Shown: positions 1 through 8,446 of the stretch, piece after piece | Position numbering within the stretch: position 1 is the first letter of the stretch | How the letters are laid out: each line of letters opens with the position of its first letter | Source: Thauera phenolivorans | Lineage (GTDB): Bacteria; Pseudomonadota; Gammaproteobacteria; Burkholderiales; Rhodocyclaceae | Direction of reading: 5' to 3' | NCBI RefSeq assembly: GCF_001696715.1 | Contig: NZ_MBFM01000004.1 | Span: 278,391-318,330, forward strand | Length of the DNA stretch: 39,940 bases | Notes under the pieces: generated by a model | What the model was told of the DNA's origin: nothing | The model's input: the letters and a program-made list of their open reading frames with translations, nothing else | Databases searched by the model: none | Program-made: the position numbers and the translations under genes

Positions 1-2
1 TG

Positions 3-1109
3 ATCTGGGTGCACGCGGTGTCGGTCGGCGAGACGCGCGCCGCCGAGCCGCTGGTACGCGCCCTGCTCGCGCAGTGGCCCGAACACGCGGTGCTGCTGAC
101 CCACATGACGCCCACCGGGCGTGCAACCTCCAAGGCCTTGTTCGGCGACGAGGCGCGCGTGCTGCGCGTCTACCTGCCCTACGACCTCGGCTGGCTGGCG
201 CGGCGCTTCCTGCACCACTTCCGGCCCTCGCTCGGCGTCATCATGGAGACCGAGCTGTGGCCGAACCTGCTCGCCGCCTGCCGCCGGCTGCAGGTGCCGA
301 CGATGCTCGCCAACGCCCGCCTGTCGGAGCGCTCCGCGCGCCGCTACGCGCGGGTGCCGGCGCTCACCTCACTGACCCTGGGCGCGCTCGATGCGATCGG
401 CGCGCAGACCGCGGGCGACGCGGTCCGTCTGCGCGCCCTCGGCGCGCGCCGGGTGACCGTGACCGGCAACATCAAGTTCGACGTCGCCCCGACGCCCGCG
501 GCCGAGGCGCGCGGCGCCACCTTCCGCGCCCGCATCGGCGCGCGCCCCGTGCTCCTCGCGGCGAGCACGCGCGAGGGCGAGGAGGCGCTGCTGCTCGCCG
601 CCTTTGCGCAACACGCACCGCCCGACTGCCTGCTCGCCCTGGTGCCACGCCATCCGCAACGCTTCGACGAGGTCGCCGGCGCAGTCAAGGCAGCCGGGCT
701 GGGCCTCCAGCGGCGCTCGGACGAGGCCGAAGTCGCCGCCTCCACCCGGGTCTGGCTGGGCGACTCGATGGGAGAGATGTTCTCGTATTACCTCGCCGCC
801 GACGTCGCGCTGATCGGCGGCAGCTGGCTGCCCTTCGGTGGCCAGAACCTGATCGAGGCCTGCGCAGTGGGAACGCCGGCGATCGTCGGTCCGCACACCT
901 TCAACTTCGCCAAGGTCGCCGAGGACGCAGTCGCCGCCGGCGCCGCGCTGCGCGCGCCCGACCTCGACGCGGGGGTGCGCAGCGCGCTCGCGCTGATCGT
1001 CGACCCGGCGCGGCGGCAGGCGGTGGCCGACGCCGGCCGCGCCTTCGCCGCCGCCGACCGCGGCGCCACCGACCGTACGATCGAACTGCTCACGAAGCTT
1101 GCGCCATGA
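3..1109 (+). CDS. waaA: 3-deoxy-D-manno-octulosonic acid (Kdo) transferase, 5' end outside window
   Basis: WaaA (KdtA) transfers Kdo from CMP-Kdo to lipid A precursor at the inner membrane, an early step of LPS assembly. The reading frame is open from the first bases, and the visible protein begins at the family motif I-W-V-H-A-V-S-V-G-E, so the N-terminal membrane anchor and start lie upstream of the window. Other family marks are METELWPN in the N-terminal half, the TGNIKFD linker segment, and the nucleotide-sugar binding segment GGSWLPFGGQNLIEACAVGTPAIVGPH in the C-terminal GT-B domain. About 368 residues are present of a usual 420 or so. It converges with tolC, with two palindromic repeats between them. 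Family assignment is firm. Confidence 0.95.
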   Translation: MWVHAVSVGETRAAEPLVRALLAQWPEHAVLLTHMTPTGRATSKALFGDEARVLRVYLPYDLGWLARRFLHHFRPSLGVIMETELWPNLLAACRRLQVPTMLANARLSERSARRYARVPALTSLTLGALDAIGAQTAGDAVRLRALGARRVTVTGNIKFDVAPTPAAEARGATFRARIGARPVLLAASTREGEEALLLAAFAQHAPPDCLLALVPRHPQRFDEVAGAVKAAGLGLQRRSDEAEVAASTRVWLGDSMGEMFSYYLAADVALIGGSWLPFGGQNLIEACAVGTPAIVGPHTFNFAKVAEDAVAAGAALRAPDLDAGVRSALALIVDPARRQAVADAGRAFAAADRGATDRTIELLTKLAP

Positions 1110-1117
1110 TGCGCCGC

Positions 1118-1199
1118 TGTGGAGCGCAGCCCTGTGCGCGATCGCGGCGGTGGTGCTTGCGATGACGGCCGTTATCGCCCTGGGGGCAGGGCTCCTACA
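1118..1199. repeat. REP-like palindromic repeat, copy 1
   Basis: An 80-bp imperfect palindrome starting 9 bp after the waaA stop. It begins TGT-GGAGCGCAGCCC and ends GGGCAGGGCTCCTACA, so its ends are complementary. It differs from copy 2 at two internal bases and lacks one A at the left end. It lies between the converging waaA and tolC, where the folded RNA could protect or end both messages; that role is inferred. Confidence 0.75.
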
Positions 1200-1222
1200 G
1201 CGGCGGCGCCCGCCGAAGGCGC

Positions 1223-1305
1223 TGTAGGAGCGCAGCCCTGTGCGCGATCGCGGCGGTGGTGCGTGCGATGACCGCCGTTATCGCCCTGGGGGCAGGGCTC
1301 CTACA
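1223..1305. repeat. REP-like palindromic repeat, copy 2
   Basis: A direct repeat of copy 1, with 23 bp between them. The left end TGTAGGAGCGCAGCCC pairs with the right end GGGCAGGGCTCCTACA. Two near-identical palindromes in tandem resemble a BIME-type pair. No REP-associated tyrosine transposase gene is in the window. Confidence 0.75.
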
Positions 1306-1345
1306 CGGGCCGTTGGCGATGCAGGTTCGTGCCGGGTTGAGGGTC

Positions 1346-2656
1346 TCAGGGCTCGAGCAGCGCGTTGATCGCGGCGACGTCTTCCTCGCCGAGCGTGCCG
1401 GCGGCGGCTTTCAGCCGCAGTTGCGCGAGCAGGGTCTCGTACCGCGCACTGGCGAGCTGCTGCAAGGTGTCGGCGAGTTGGGTCTGGGCATTGAGAACGT
1501 CGATGTTGATGCGCACGCCGACCTCGTAGCCGAGCTTGTTGGCGTCCAGCGCCGAGGTGGACGACAGCCTTGCCGCCTCCAGCGCCCTCACCTGTGCCAT
1601 GCCGCTGGTGACGCCGAGCCAGGATTGACGCGCGGCGAGCGCTGCGCTGCGGCGCGCGTCCTCGAGATCGGCGTCGGCCCGCATGCGCAGCGCCGCCGCC
1701 TCGCGGCTCACCGAGGACACCCGCCCGCCGGCGTACAGCGGCATGTTCATCTCGAGGCCGATGCTGGTGACCTCGTTGCGGTCGGAGGACAGCTGCAGGC
1801 GGTTGTTGACGCCGTGGCTGGCGACCACGTCGACCGTCGGCAGGTGGCCGGCGCGGGCGCGCTCGACGTCGCGGATCGCGATCTCGCGCACCAGCTCCTG
1901 CGCCTGCACGCCGAGGCTCCCCTTTTCGGCGGCCGCCACCCAGGCGGCGATGTCGTCAGGCTGCGGGCGCTGCAGCGCCACCCCCTCGCGCAGGCCGGCG
2001 AGCGGCTCGGGCTCGCGGCCGATGAGCTGGGCGAGCGCATGGCGCGCGACCTCGAGCTGGTTCTGCGCGGCGATCTCCTGCGCCGAGGCGAGGTCGTGGC
2101 GCGACTGCGCCTCGTGCACATCGGTAATCGTCACCGTACCGACCTCGAAGCTGGTCCTCGCCAGCTCGAGCTGCTCGGAGGCCGCGGTGCGCAGCTGGCT
2201 CACTGCGGCGAGCGCGTCCTCGGCATTGAGCACGGCGAAGTAGGCCTCGGCCACGCGCAGCACGAGATCCTCGCGCGCAAGCTCGAACTGGGCGCCGGCG
2301 AGCGCGGTGCGCAGCTCGCCCTGCTTGTACTCGACCCAGTTCTGCCAGCGGAACAGCGGCTGGACCAGCTGCAGGCTGTAGCCATTGCTGTTGTAGCTGT
2401 CCTCGAGCGTGCTGGGAACGCCGCGGCTACGCAGCTCGACGTCGTTCCAGGTGGTGTTCGCACCCAGGCCGATCTGCGGCAGCAGCCCCGCGCGGCCCTG
2501 CACCACCTTCTCCTGACCGGCCTCCAGCTCGGCGCGCGCCGCGGCGTAGCGGGCGTCGTTGGCGAGCGCATCGCGATAGACCTGCATCAGATCGGCGGCG
2601 GCAGCGCTGCCCGTCGTCAGCAGCCCAGCCACGCAAATCGCCATCGCTCGTTTCAT
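1346..2656 (-). CDS. tolC: TolC-family outer membrane efflux/secretion channel
   Basis: This 436-residue protein forms the trimeric outer-membrane exit duct for type I secretion and tripartite efflux. It opens with a clear Sec signal peptide (MKRAMAICVAGLLTTGSAAAA, cut near residue 21). Two repeats typical of the OEP family follow, each with a beta-strand pair and long helices: residues near 75-110 (GLGANTTWNDVELRS) and near 285-310 (IGLEMNMPLYAGGRVSSV). The segments LVQPLFRWQNWVEYKQ and YEVGVRINIDVLNAQTQL are characteristic of TolC/CyaE proteins. A purine-rich ribosome site (AGAGGGA) precedes the ATG. It is the last gene of a pcm-rhodanese-tolC operon. It could serve the RND pump at 3.8-8.1 kb or the ABC exporter at 28-32 kb, neither of which has its own channel here. 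Confidence 0.93.
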   Translation of the reverse strand: MKRAMAICVAGLLTTGSAAAADLMQVYRDALANDARYAAARAELEAGQEKVVQGRAGLLPQIGLGANTTWNDVELRSRGVPSTLEDSYNSNGYSLQLVQPLFRWQNWVEYKQGELRTALAGAQFELAREDLVLRVAEAYFAVLNAEDALAAVSQLRTAASEQLELARTSFEVGTVTITDVHEAQSRHDLASAQEIAAQNQLEVARHALAQLIGREPEPLAGLREGVALQRPQPDDIAAWVAAAEKGSLGVQAQELVREIAIRDVERARAGHLPTVDVVASHGVNNRLQLSSDRNEVTSIGLEMNMPLYAGGRVSSVSREAAALRMRADADLEDARRSAALAARQSWLGVTSGMAQVRALEAARLSSTSALDANKLGYEVGVRINIDVLNAQTQLADTLQQLASARYETLLAQLRLKAAAGTLGEEDVAAINALLEP

Positions 2657-2687
2657 CTGTCGTCCCTCTGCTTGCGCTGTCGTCCGG

Positions 2688-3011
2688 TCAGTACTGTGGC
2701 ATCGTCGGGTCGACCCGAGCCGCCCAGCCGGCGACGCCGCCGGCGAGATTGATCACCCGCTCGAAGCCCTGATGGGCGAGGAAGATGCACACCTGCGCGC
2801 TACGCCCGCCATGGTGGCAGATCACCACCGTCTCGCGCTCGCGATCGAGCTCCGCGAGCCTTGCCGGCACCGAGCCCATCGGCATCGGCAGCGAGCCCGC
2901 GATGTGGCAGAGCTGGAATTCCCAGGGTTCGCGCACGTCGAGCAGCAGCGGCGCCTCGCGCTCGGGGTCGGCGAGCCGGGCGGCGAGCTGGACGGAGTCG
3001 ATCTGGCGCAT
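2688..3011 (-). CDS. Single-domain rhodanese-like sulfurtransferase
   Basis: A 107-residue protein made of one rhodanese domain. The conserved LLLDVREPWEFQLCHIAGS segment lies at residues 22-40, and the active-site loop is C65-H-H-G-G-R-S, where Cys65 would carry the persulfide. The C-terminal NLAGGVAGWA segment is also typical. It is cytoplasmic, with no signal peptide. Only 9 bp separate it from the pcm stop and 31 bp from tolC, so it is probably cotranscribed. This small rhodanese between pcm and tolC is a recurring arrangement in Rhodocyclales (from memory). The physiological sulfur acceptor cannot be told from sequence. Confidence 0.9.
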   Translation of the reverse strand: MRQIDSVQLAARLADPEREAPLLLDVREPWEFQLCHIAGSLPMPMGSVPARLAELDRERETVVICHHGGRSAQVCIFLAHQGFERVINLAGGVAGWAARVDPTMPQY

Positions 3012-3020
3012 CGTCGGCCT

Positions 3021-3674
3021 TCAGAAGCGGAAACGGTCGTGTTGCGGCACTTCCCGGAGCATCGGCACCAGGGTCTCGAAGACGTCCTCGGTGCGGTAGC
3101 GCCCCTCGGCCTCGCAGGTCACCAGCTGCGCCTTCATCACCGGCGCCTCGCCGACGAAGGCGAACAGACGACCGCCGATCTTGAGCTGGGCGAGCAGCGA
3201 CTGCGGCAGGAAAGGCAGACCGCCGGAAACGACGATGACGTCGTAGGGCGCGCGCGAGGGCCAGCCCTCGGCGGCATTGCCGTCCTCGACGATGACGTTC
3301 TCGACGCCGTAGCGGGCGAGGTTCTCGTTCGCCAGCTTGACCAGGGCGGGCTCGATGTCGATCGTGCGCACCCACTCGGTCCGCGCCGCCAGCAGGGCGG
3401 CGAAGTAGCCGGAACCGGCACCGATCTCGAGCACCGAGTCGGATTTCTTCAGCTGCAGCGCCTGCAGAATCTTGCCCTCGATCACCGGCTTCAGCATGAC
3501 CTGCCCGCAACCGATCGGGATCTCGACGTCGGCGAAGGCGAGCGCGCGCGCGCTCGCCGGCACGAACTCCTCACGCCGCACGGACATCAGGAGATCGAGC
3601 ACGTCGGTGTCGAGCACGTCCCAGGGACGGATCTGCTGTTCGACCATGTTGAAGCGGGCTTTTTCGAAGTTCAT
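3021..3674 (-). CDS. pcm: Protein-L-isoaspartate O-methyltransferase
   Basis: Pcm uses S-adenosylmethionine to methylate isoaspartyl residues in damaged proteins, starting their repair. The protein has the SAM-binding motif I VLEIGAGSGYFAALLA near residues 80-95 and the PCMT N-terminal signature MVEQQIRPWDVLDTDVL. I chose the ATG at 3674 (MNFEKARFNMVEQQ, 217 residues). It has a GGAG ribosome site 7 bp upstream, and the longer reading from 3701 would run through the predicted promoter/operator. It is the first gene of the pcm-rhodanese-tolC operon. The C-terminus ends VPQHDRFRF, and the domain appears complete. Confidence 0.93.
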   Translation of the reverse strand: MNFEKARFNMVEQQIRPWDVLDTDVLDLLMSVRREEFVPASARALAFADVEIPIGCGQVMLKPVIEGKILQALQLKKSDSVLEIGAGSGYFAALLAARTEWVRTIDIEPALVKLANENLARYGVENVIVEDGNAAEGWPSRAPYDVIVVSGGLPFLPQSLLAQLKIGGRLFAFVGEAPVMKAQLVTCEAEGRYRTEDVFETLVPMLREVPQHDRFRF

Positions 3675-3693
3675 CAGGTGCTCCGGTCCGTAT

Positions 3694-3714
3694 ATTAGCA
3701 CACGCTAATTTATA
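3694..3714 (-). promoter_or_regulatory. Candidate pcm promoter -10 with overlapping palindromic operator
   Basis: On the minus strand a TATAAA -10 element (plus-strand 3709-3714) abuts a perfect inverted repeat ATTAGC-ACAC-GCTAAT (3694-3709). A dyad just downstream of the -10 is a typical repressor position, and its size fits a MarR-type site. No good -35 hexamer was found. The region is unusually AT-rich for this genome. The regulator is unknown. Confidence 0.45.
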
Positions 3715-3774
3715 GCATGCCCAAATGAAAAACTTTCGTATTCTAGCGCAGTCGCCGCGCCGCGACTGCGGCCC

Positions 3775-6700
3775 TCAGGCCGCCTCGCGCCGCACCCGGT
3801 ACCACGCCGCGTAGAGCGCGGGCAGGAACAGCATGGTGAGCAGGGTCGCCACCGCCAGTCCACCCATGATCGCCACCGCCATCGGGCCGAAGAACACGCT
3901 CGAGGACAGCGGAATCATCGCCAGGATGGTGGCCGCCGCGGTCAGCACGATCGGCCGGAAGCGGCGCACCGCGGACTCCACGATCGCCTCCCAGGGCGCG
4001 CGTCCGGCGGCCTGATCCTGGCGGATCTGGTCCACCAGGATCACCGCGTTGCGCATGATCATCCCCGACAGCGCGATCGTGCCGAGCATCGCGACGAAGC
4101 CGAAGGGCTTGCCGAAGGCGAGCAGGAAGAAGGTCACCCCGATCATGCCGAGCGGCGCGGTGAGCACCACCATCGCGGTGCGCGAGAAGCTCTGCAGCTG
4201 CACCATGAGCACGGTCAGCACCGCGAGCACGAACAGCGGCATGCCGGCACCGACCGAGGTGCTGCCCTTGGCGCTCTCCTCGACCGAGCCGCCGACCTCG
4301 AGGCGGAAGCCAAGCGGCAGGCTGTCGCGGATCTCCTCGACCTGCGGCGCGAGCTGGCCGACGATCACCGCCGGCTGCACCTCGCCATAGACGGTGGCGC
4401 GCACGGTGACGGTGGGAATGCGGTCGCGGCGCCAGATCACCCCTTGCTCGAAGCCGTACTCCGGCGTCGCCACCTGCGCCAGCGATACCCTGCGCCCGCC
4501 CGCCACCGGCAGCGACAGGTCCGGCAACAGGCCGAGATGCACCCGCTCGGACTCGGCACCGCGCAGCATCACCGCGATCGTCTCGCTGCCGTCGCGGAAC
4601 TCGGTCACCGTCATGCCCTGCAGCGAGGTCGTTAGCAGGCGCGCGATGTCCTCGCTCGACAGGCCGAGCAGTCGCGCCTTGTCCTGGTCGATGCGCAGGC
4701 GCACCACCTTCGAGGGCTCTTCCCAGTCGAGGTGCACGTTCGAGAGGTGCGGATTGGCGCGCATCGCTTCCGCCACCCGGTGCGCCTGGCGGCGCATCTC
4801 GTCGAAGTCCTGCCCGCTCACCCGGTACTGGATCGGGAAGCCCACCGGCGGGCCGTTCTCGAGCCGGTTGACCACCGCACGCAGCGGCCACGGCTCCTCC
4901 TCGAACAGGCGGATCAGCTTCGCCCGCAAGGCCTCCCGCGCCTCTATGCCCTCAGTGAGGACGACGAACTGGGCGAAGTTGGTCTGCGCCAATTGCTGGT
5001 CGAGCGGCAGGTAGAAGCGCGGGCTGCCGCCGCCGACCCAGGCGACGTAGTTGTCGATGCCTGGCTGAGCCGCGAGGTAGGCCTCGAGCCGTTTTACTGC
5101 GGTCTCGGTCGCGTGGTGCGAGGCGCCCTCTTCCAGGCGCAGATCGACCAGCAGCTCGGGCCGAGTCGAGTCGGGGAAGAATTGCTGCGGGACGTAGCGC
5201 ACGAAGACCGCCATCGAGCCGACGAAGATCGCCAGCGTGAGCGCGATCACCAGCCACCGGAAGCGCACGCAGCCATCGACCAGCGCGCGCAGGCGCCGGT
5301 AGAAGGGGGTGTGGTAGATCGCGTACTCGTCGTGCTGCTCGTGGGCATGGGCATCACGCTCGGCGAGGCGGCGGCCGAGCCTCGGCGAAAGGCGGCCCGC
5401 GAGGCGCGCGAGCGCCGAGGGCTGGCCGCGCTGGCGCTGGAAGTCGGGCAGCAGGTAGTAACCGAGGTAGGGCACGAACAGCACTGCCGCCACCCAGGAC
5501 ACGAGCAGCGCGACCACCGTGACCTGGAAGATCGAGCGGGTGAACTCGCCCACCGCCGAAGCGGCGAAGGCGACCGGGAGGAAGCCGGCGGCGGTGACCA
5601 GGGTCCCCGACAGCATCGGCATCGCGGTCGAGGTCCACGCGAAGCTCGCCGCCCGCACCCGGTCCCAGCCCTGCTCCATCTTGCTCGCCATCATCTCGAC
5701 CGCGATGATCGCGTCGTCGACCAGCAGGCCGAGCGCAATGATCAGGGTGCCGAGCGAGATCTTGTGCAGGCCGATGCCGAGCAGGTGCATGAACAGGAAG
5801 GTGATCGCCATCACCACCGGGATGATGATCAGCACCACCAGGCCGGTGCGGAAGCCGAGCGACAGCAGGCTCACCGCCATCACCACCAGCACTGCCTCGG
5901 CGAGCACCGAGCTGAACTCGTCGATCGAGCGCTTCACCGCACGCGGCTGGTCGGCGACGCGTTCGAGGCGGATGCCGAGCGGCAGCTGGCGCTCGATGCG
6001 CTCGACCGCGCCGTCAAGCGCACGGCCGAGCGCGATGATGTCGCCGCCGTCGCGCATCACCACGCCGATGCCGAAGGCGTCCTCGCCCATGAAGCGCATC
6101 CGCTCGCCCGGCGGATCGACGTAGCCGCGGCGCACCTCGGCGACGTCGCCGAGGCGGAAGGCGCGCCCCTGGGCGCGGATCACGGTGTCGCCGATCGCCT
6201 CGAGATCCTCGAAGGGGCCGCTCGGCCGCAGCCAGATGCGCTCATCCGCGGTCTCGAAGAAGCCGGCGCCGGCGAGCGCGTTCTGACCGGCGAGCGCGCC
6301 GACGATGTCGCCCAACGCCAGGCCGAAGGTGGCCAGCTTGGTATTCGACAGCTCGATGTACACCCGCTGCGCCTGCTCGCCGAAGAAGCTCACCTTGGCC
6401 ACGTCCGGCACGCGCAGCAGCTCGCCGCGGATCGCCTCGGCGTGGCGCTTGAGCTCGGCGTGGCTCAGGCCCTCGCCCACCAGCGCGAACAGGTTGCCGT
6501 AGGTGTCGCCGAACTCGTCGTTGAAGAAGGGTCCGATCACGCCGCCCGGCAGCGTGTGGCGGATGTCGGCGATCTTCTTCCGGACCTGATAGAAGATGTC
6601 CTGCACCTCGCGTGCCGGGGTGGAGTCCTTGATGAGGAAGAACACCAGCGACTCGCCCGGCTTGGAATAGCTGCGCACCGCGTCGGCCTGGGCGATCTCG

Positions 6701-6951
6701 TGCAGCTTCTTCTCGATCTTGTCGGTGACCTGCAACTCCATCTCGCGCGCCGAGGCCCCCGGCCATTCGGCGCGCACCACCATGATCTTGAAGGTGAAGG
6801 GCGGATCCTCGGACTGCCCGAGGAGGCCGTAGGCGTAGATCCCGATCAGGGTGCTGACGATGAGGAAGTAGAGCACCAGCGAACGGTGCGCCAAGCCCCA
6901 TTCGGAGACGTTGAAGCGGTTTCCCCCGCCCGCCTGCGCCGGCCCGCTCAT
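3775..6951 (-). CDS. RND efflux transporter, inner-membrane permease subunit
   Basis: A 1058-residue proton-driven RND (AcrB/MexB superfamily) pump protein. It shows the expected layout: TM1 (SLVLYFLIVSTLIGIYAYGLL), a large porter loop, a cluster of membrane helices with the proton-relay segment ISLGTLIIALGLLVDDAIIAVE containing the paired Asp, a cytoplasmic linker rich in His/Glu (AERDAHAHEQHDEYAIYH), then a second half ending in helices (GFVAMLGTIALSGMIMRNAVILVDQIRQD). The start at 6951 (MSGPAQAGGGNRF) overlaps the adaptor gene stop by 4 bp; the reading frame is open further upstream but lies inside the adaptor gene. The sequence resembles the HAE-1-like drug/solvent pumps rather than metal CusA types. 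Substrate cannot be assigned. Confidence 0.92.
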   Translation of the reverse strand: MSGPAQAGGGNRFNVSEWGLAHRSLVLYFLIVSTLIGIYAYGLLGQSEDPPFTFKIMVVRAEWPGASAREMELQVTDKIEKKLHEIAQADAVRSYSKPGESLVFFLIKDSTPAREVQDIFYQVRKKIADIRHTLPGGVIGPFFNDEFGDTYGNLFALVGEGLSHAELKRHAEAIRGELLRVPDVAKVSFFGEQAQRVYIELSNTKLATFGLALGDIVGALAGQNALAGAGFFETADERIWLRPSGPFEDLEAIGDTVIRAQGRAFRLGDVAEVRRGYVDPPGERMRFMGEDAFGIGVVMRDGGDIIALGRALDGAVERIERQLPLGIRLERVADQPRAVKRSIDEFSSVLAEAVLVVMAVSLLSLGFRTGLVVLIIIPVVMAITFLFMHLLGIGLHKISLGTLIIALGLLVDDAIIAVEMMASKMEQGWDRVRAASFAWTSTAMPMLSGTLVTAAGFLPVAFAASAVGEFTRSIFQVTVVALLVSWVAAVLFVPYLGYYLLPDFQRQRGQPSALARLAGRLSPRLGRRLAERDAHAHEQHDEYAIYHTPFYRRLRALVDGCVRFRWLVIALTLAIFVGSMAVFVRYVPQQFFPDSTRPELLVDLRLEEGASHHATETAVKRLEAYLAAQPGIDNYVAWVGGGSPRFYLPLDQQLAQTNFAQFVVLTEGIEAREALRAKLIRLFEEEPWPLRAVVNRLENGPPVGFPIQYRVSGQDFDEMRRQAHRVAEAMRANPHLSNVHLDWEEPSKVVRLRIDQDKARLLGLSSEDIARLLTTSLQGMTVTEFRDGSETIAVMLRGAESERVHLGLLPDLSLPVAGGRRVSLAQVATPEYGFEQGVIWRRDRIPTVTVRATVYGEVQPAVIVGQLAPQVEEIRDSLPLGFRLEVGGSVEESAKGSTSVGAGMPLFVLAVLTVLMVQLQSFSRTAMVVLTAPLGMIGVTFFLLAFGKPFGFVAMLGTIALSGMIMRNAVILVDQIRQDQAAGRAPWEAIVESAVRRFRPIVLTAAATILAMIPLSSSVFFGPMAVAIMGGLAVATLLTMLFLPALYAAWYRVRREAA

Positions 6952-8054
6952 CGCGTCACATCCAGCTGCACCGGCGCGCCTTCCTCGACCGGCTTGACCG
7001 TGGCGCCTTCGAGGAGCTTGTGCACCCCGGCGATCACCACCCGCGCCGGCGACGGCAGTCCCCCGGTGACGAGCACGCCGTCCTCGCGGAAATCGCCGAT
7101 CTCGACCTCGACCGGGCGCACGCTGGAATCCTCGTCCACCACCCACACCCGCGCGCTGCCGTCGATCCGCGTCACCGCCGGCAGCGGCAGCAGCACGCCG
7201 CCGGTCTGCTCGCCGGCGAAGGCCACGCTCGCGGTGGCGCCTAGCTTCAGACCCTGGTCGGCCTGCGGTACCGCCACCCGCACCGCATAGCTTCGGGTGG
7301 CCGGATCGGCCGCGGGGGCGAGCTCGCGCACCCGCGCCGGGTAGGTCCTGTCCTCCTCGGCCCACGGCCGCACCACCGCCGCGGTGCCGACCGCGAGCTC
7401 GCCGACGCGGCTCTCCGGGACGTGGATCAGCACCTCGAGCTCGCCCGGCTGGGCCACGCGGACCACCGGCTGGCCGGCGGCCACCACCTGCCCCGCCTCG
7501 GCGGTGACCGTGGTCACGACGCCGGCAGCGGTGGCGAGCAGGCGGGTGTAGTCGGCCTGGTTGATCGCCACATCCGACTGCGCCCTGGCCTGGCGCAGGC
7601 GTGCCTCGGCCGCCTGCATCGCGGTGCGGCTGGCGTCGAGCGCGGACTGGCTGATGAACTCGCGCCGGCGCAGCTCGGTGGCACGCTCGAACTCGCTGCG
7701 CGCGAGCGCGAGGTCGGCCTCGGCCGCCGCCGCACTCGCCGCCGCCGCGCGCGCGGCCAGACGCGCGTCCTCGATGTCGAGCACGGCCAGCACCTGGCCG
7801 GGGCGTACCATGTCGCCGACATCCACCCGGCGCTCGACGATCTTGCCGCCGATGCGGAAGCCGAGGTCGGTCTCCACCCGCGCCCGAACCTCGCCGGTAT
7901 ACACCCGCATCGCGGCCTCGGCGGCGGCGCCATCGATCGTACGCACCAGTACCGCTGGCGCCGAGGCCTCCTCGGGCGCCGGCGGCGCACAGGCAAGTAG
8001 CAGGAAGGCGGCCAGCAGGGCGAGGCCGGAAGCGCGTAAACGGCGTGTGTTCAT
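6948..8054 (-). CDS. RND efflux periplasmic adaptor (membrane fusion) lipoprotein
   Basis: This 368-residue adaptor links the RND permease to an outer-membrane channel. It begins with a lipoprotein signal peptide ending in the lipobox LLLAC (Cys near residue 24), so it is probably anchored to the inner membrane by lipid. The order is a lipoyl half-motif (GFRIGGKIVERRVDVGDMVRPGQVLAVLD), an alpha-helical hairpin rich in Ala/Glu/Arg, the second lipoyl half (ATAAGVVTTVTAEAGQVVAAGQPVVRVA), then beta-barrel and membrane-proximal domains. I chose the ATG at 8054 (MNTRRLRASG) because it places the signal peptide at the N-terminus; the frame is open upstream through non-coding repeat sequence. It overlaps the permease start by 4 bp, implying translational coupling. 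Confidence 0.92.
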   Translation of the reverse strand: MNTRRLRASGLALLAAFLLLACAPPAPEEASAPAVLVRTIDGAAAEAAMRVYTGEVRARVETDLGFRIGGKIVERRVDVGDMVRPGQVLAVLDIEDARLAARAAAASAAAAEADLALARSEFERATELRRREFISQSALDASRTAMQAAEARLRQARAQSDVAINQADYTRLLATAAGVVTTVTAEAGQVVAAGQPVVRVAQPGELEVLIHVPESRVGELAVGTAAVVRPWAEEDRTYPARVRELAPAADPATRSYAVRVAVPQADQGLKLGATASVAFAGEQTGGVLLPLPAVTRIDGSARVWVVDEDSSVRPVEVEIGDFREDGVLVTGGLPSPARVVIAGVHKLLEGATVKPVEEGAPVQLDVTR

Positions 8055-8175
8055 GGGTGTGGATTCGTCGAGGATGGGCGCCGCGATGCGGCGGAATCCC
8101 GCGAGTTTACCCGCACGCGGCAGCCCGCGGCGAACCTCGCAGCCGCATCGCCCGTGCCGGATCGATCGCAGGCAC

Positions 8176-8259
8176 TGTAGGAGCGCTGCCCCCAGGGCGA
8201 TAGCAGCCGTCATCACCGGCACAAGCGCCGTTGATCGCGCTGAGGGCAGCGCTCCTGCA
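8176..8259. repeat. REP-like palindromic repeat, copy 3
   Basis: Third, more diverged member of the family seen at 1118-1305, in opposite orientation. The left end TGTAGGAGCGCTGCCC pairs with the right end GGGCAGCGCTCCTGCA. It lies between the divergent RND adaptor gene and the thiD riboswitch, so here it is in a promoter-side gap rather than behind genes. Confidence 0.7.
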
Positions 8260-8361
8260 CCCCCCGCGTCGCGCCTCGGACGCCGCGCGCCGCCACCGCA
8301 TTCGCGCGCCTGCGCCCCCCGCCTTGCCAGCGTCGATCGCATCCAGTATGGTACGCGATGC

Positions 8362-8441
8362 CGTTGGGGGTGCCTGCGATTCGCGCACGGCTGAGAAAGA
8401 CCCTTCGAACCTGATCCGGCTTGCACCGGCGTAGGGAAACG
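8362..8441 (+). promoter_or_regulatory. TPP riboswitch (THI element) controlling thiD-thiC
   Basis: The conserved THI-box blocks are all present in order: GGGGGTGCC, the CTGAGA core (8391-8396), ACCCTTCGAACCTGATCCGG, and the closing GCGTAGGGAA. A P1 stem can be drawn between CGTT (8362-8365) and AACG (8438-8441). The ribosome site AGGGA (8433-8437) lies inside the 3' conserved block, so TPP binding should directly block translation of thiD. No separate terminator hairpin with a T-run is visible, so translational control is the more likely mode. Confidence 0.95.
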
Positions 8442-8446
8442 TGACC

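Noticed and set aside
1110-1345. A CRISPR array or tandem-repeat gene
   Set aside because: There are only two copies of an 80-bp palindrome, with a third copy far away in reverse orientation. This fits an interspersed REP-like family, not spaced CRISPR repeats.
4732-7290. An 852-codon plus-strand frame opposite the RND genes
   Set aside because: Compositional shadow: the sense strand encodes a complete RND permease and adaptor with all motifs, and the antisense product has none.
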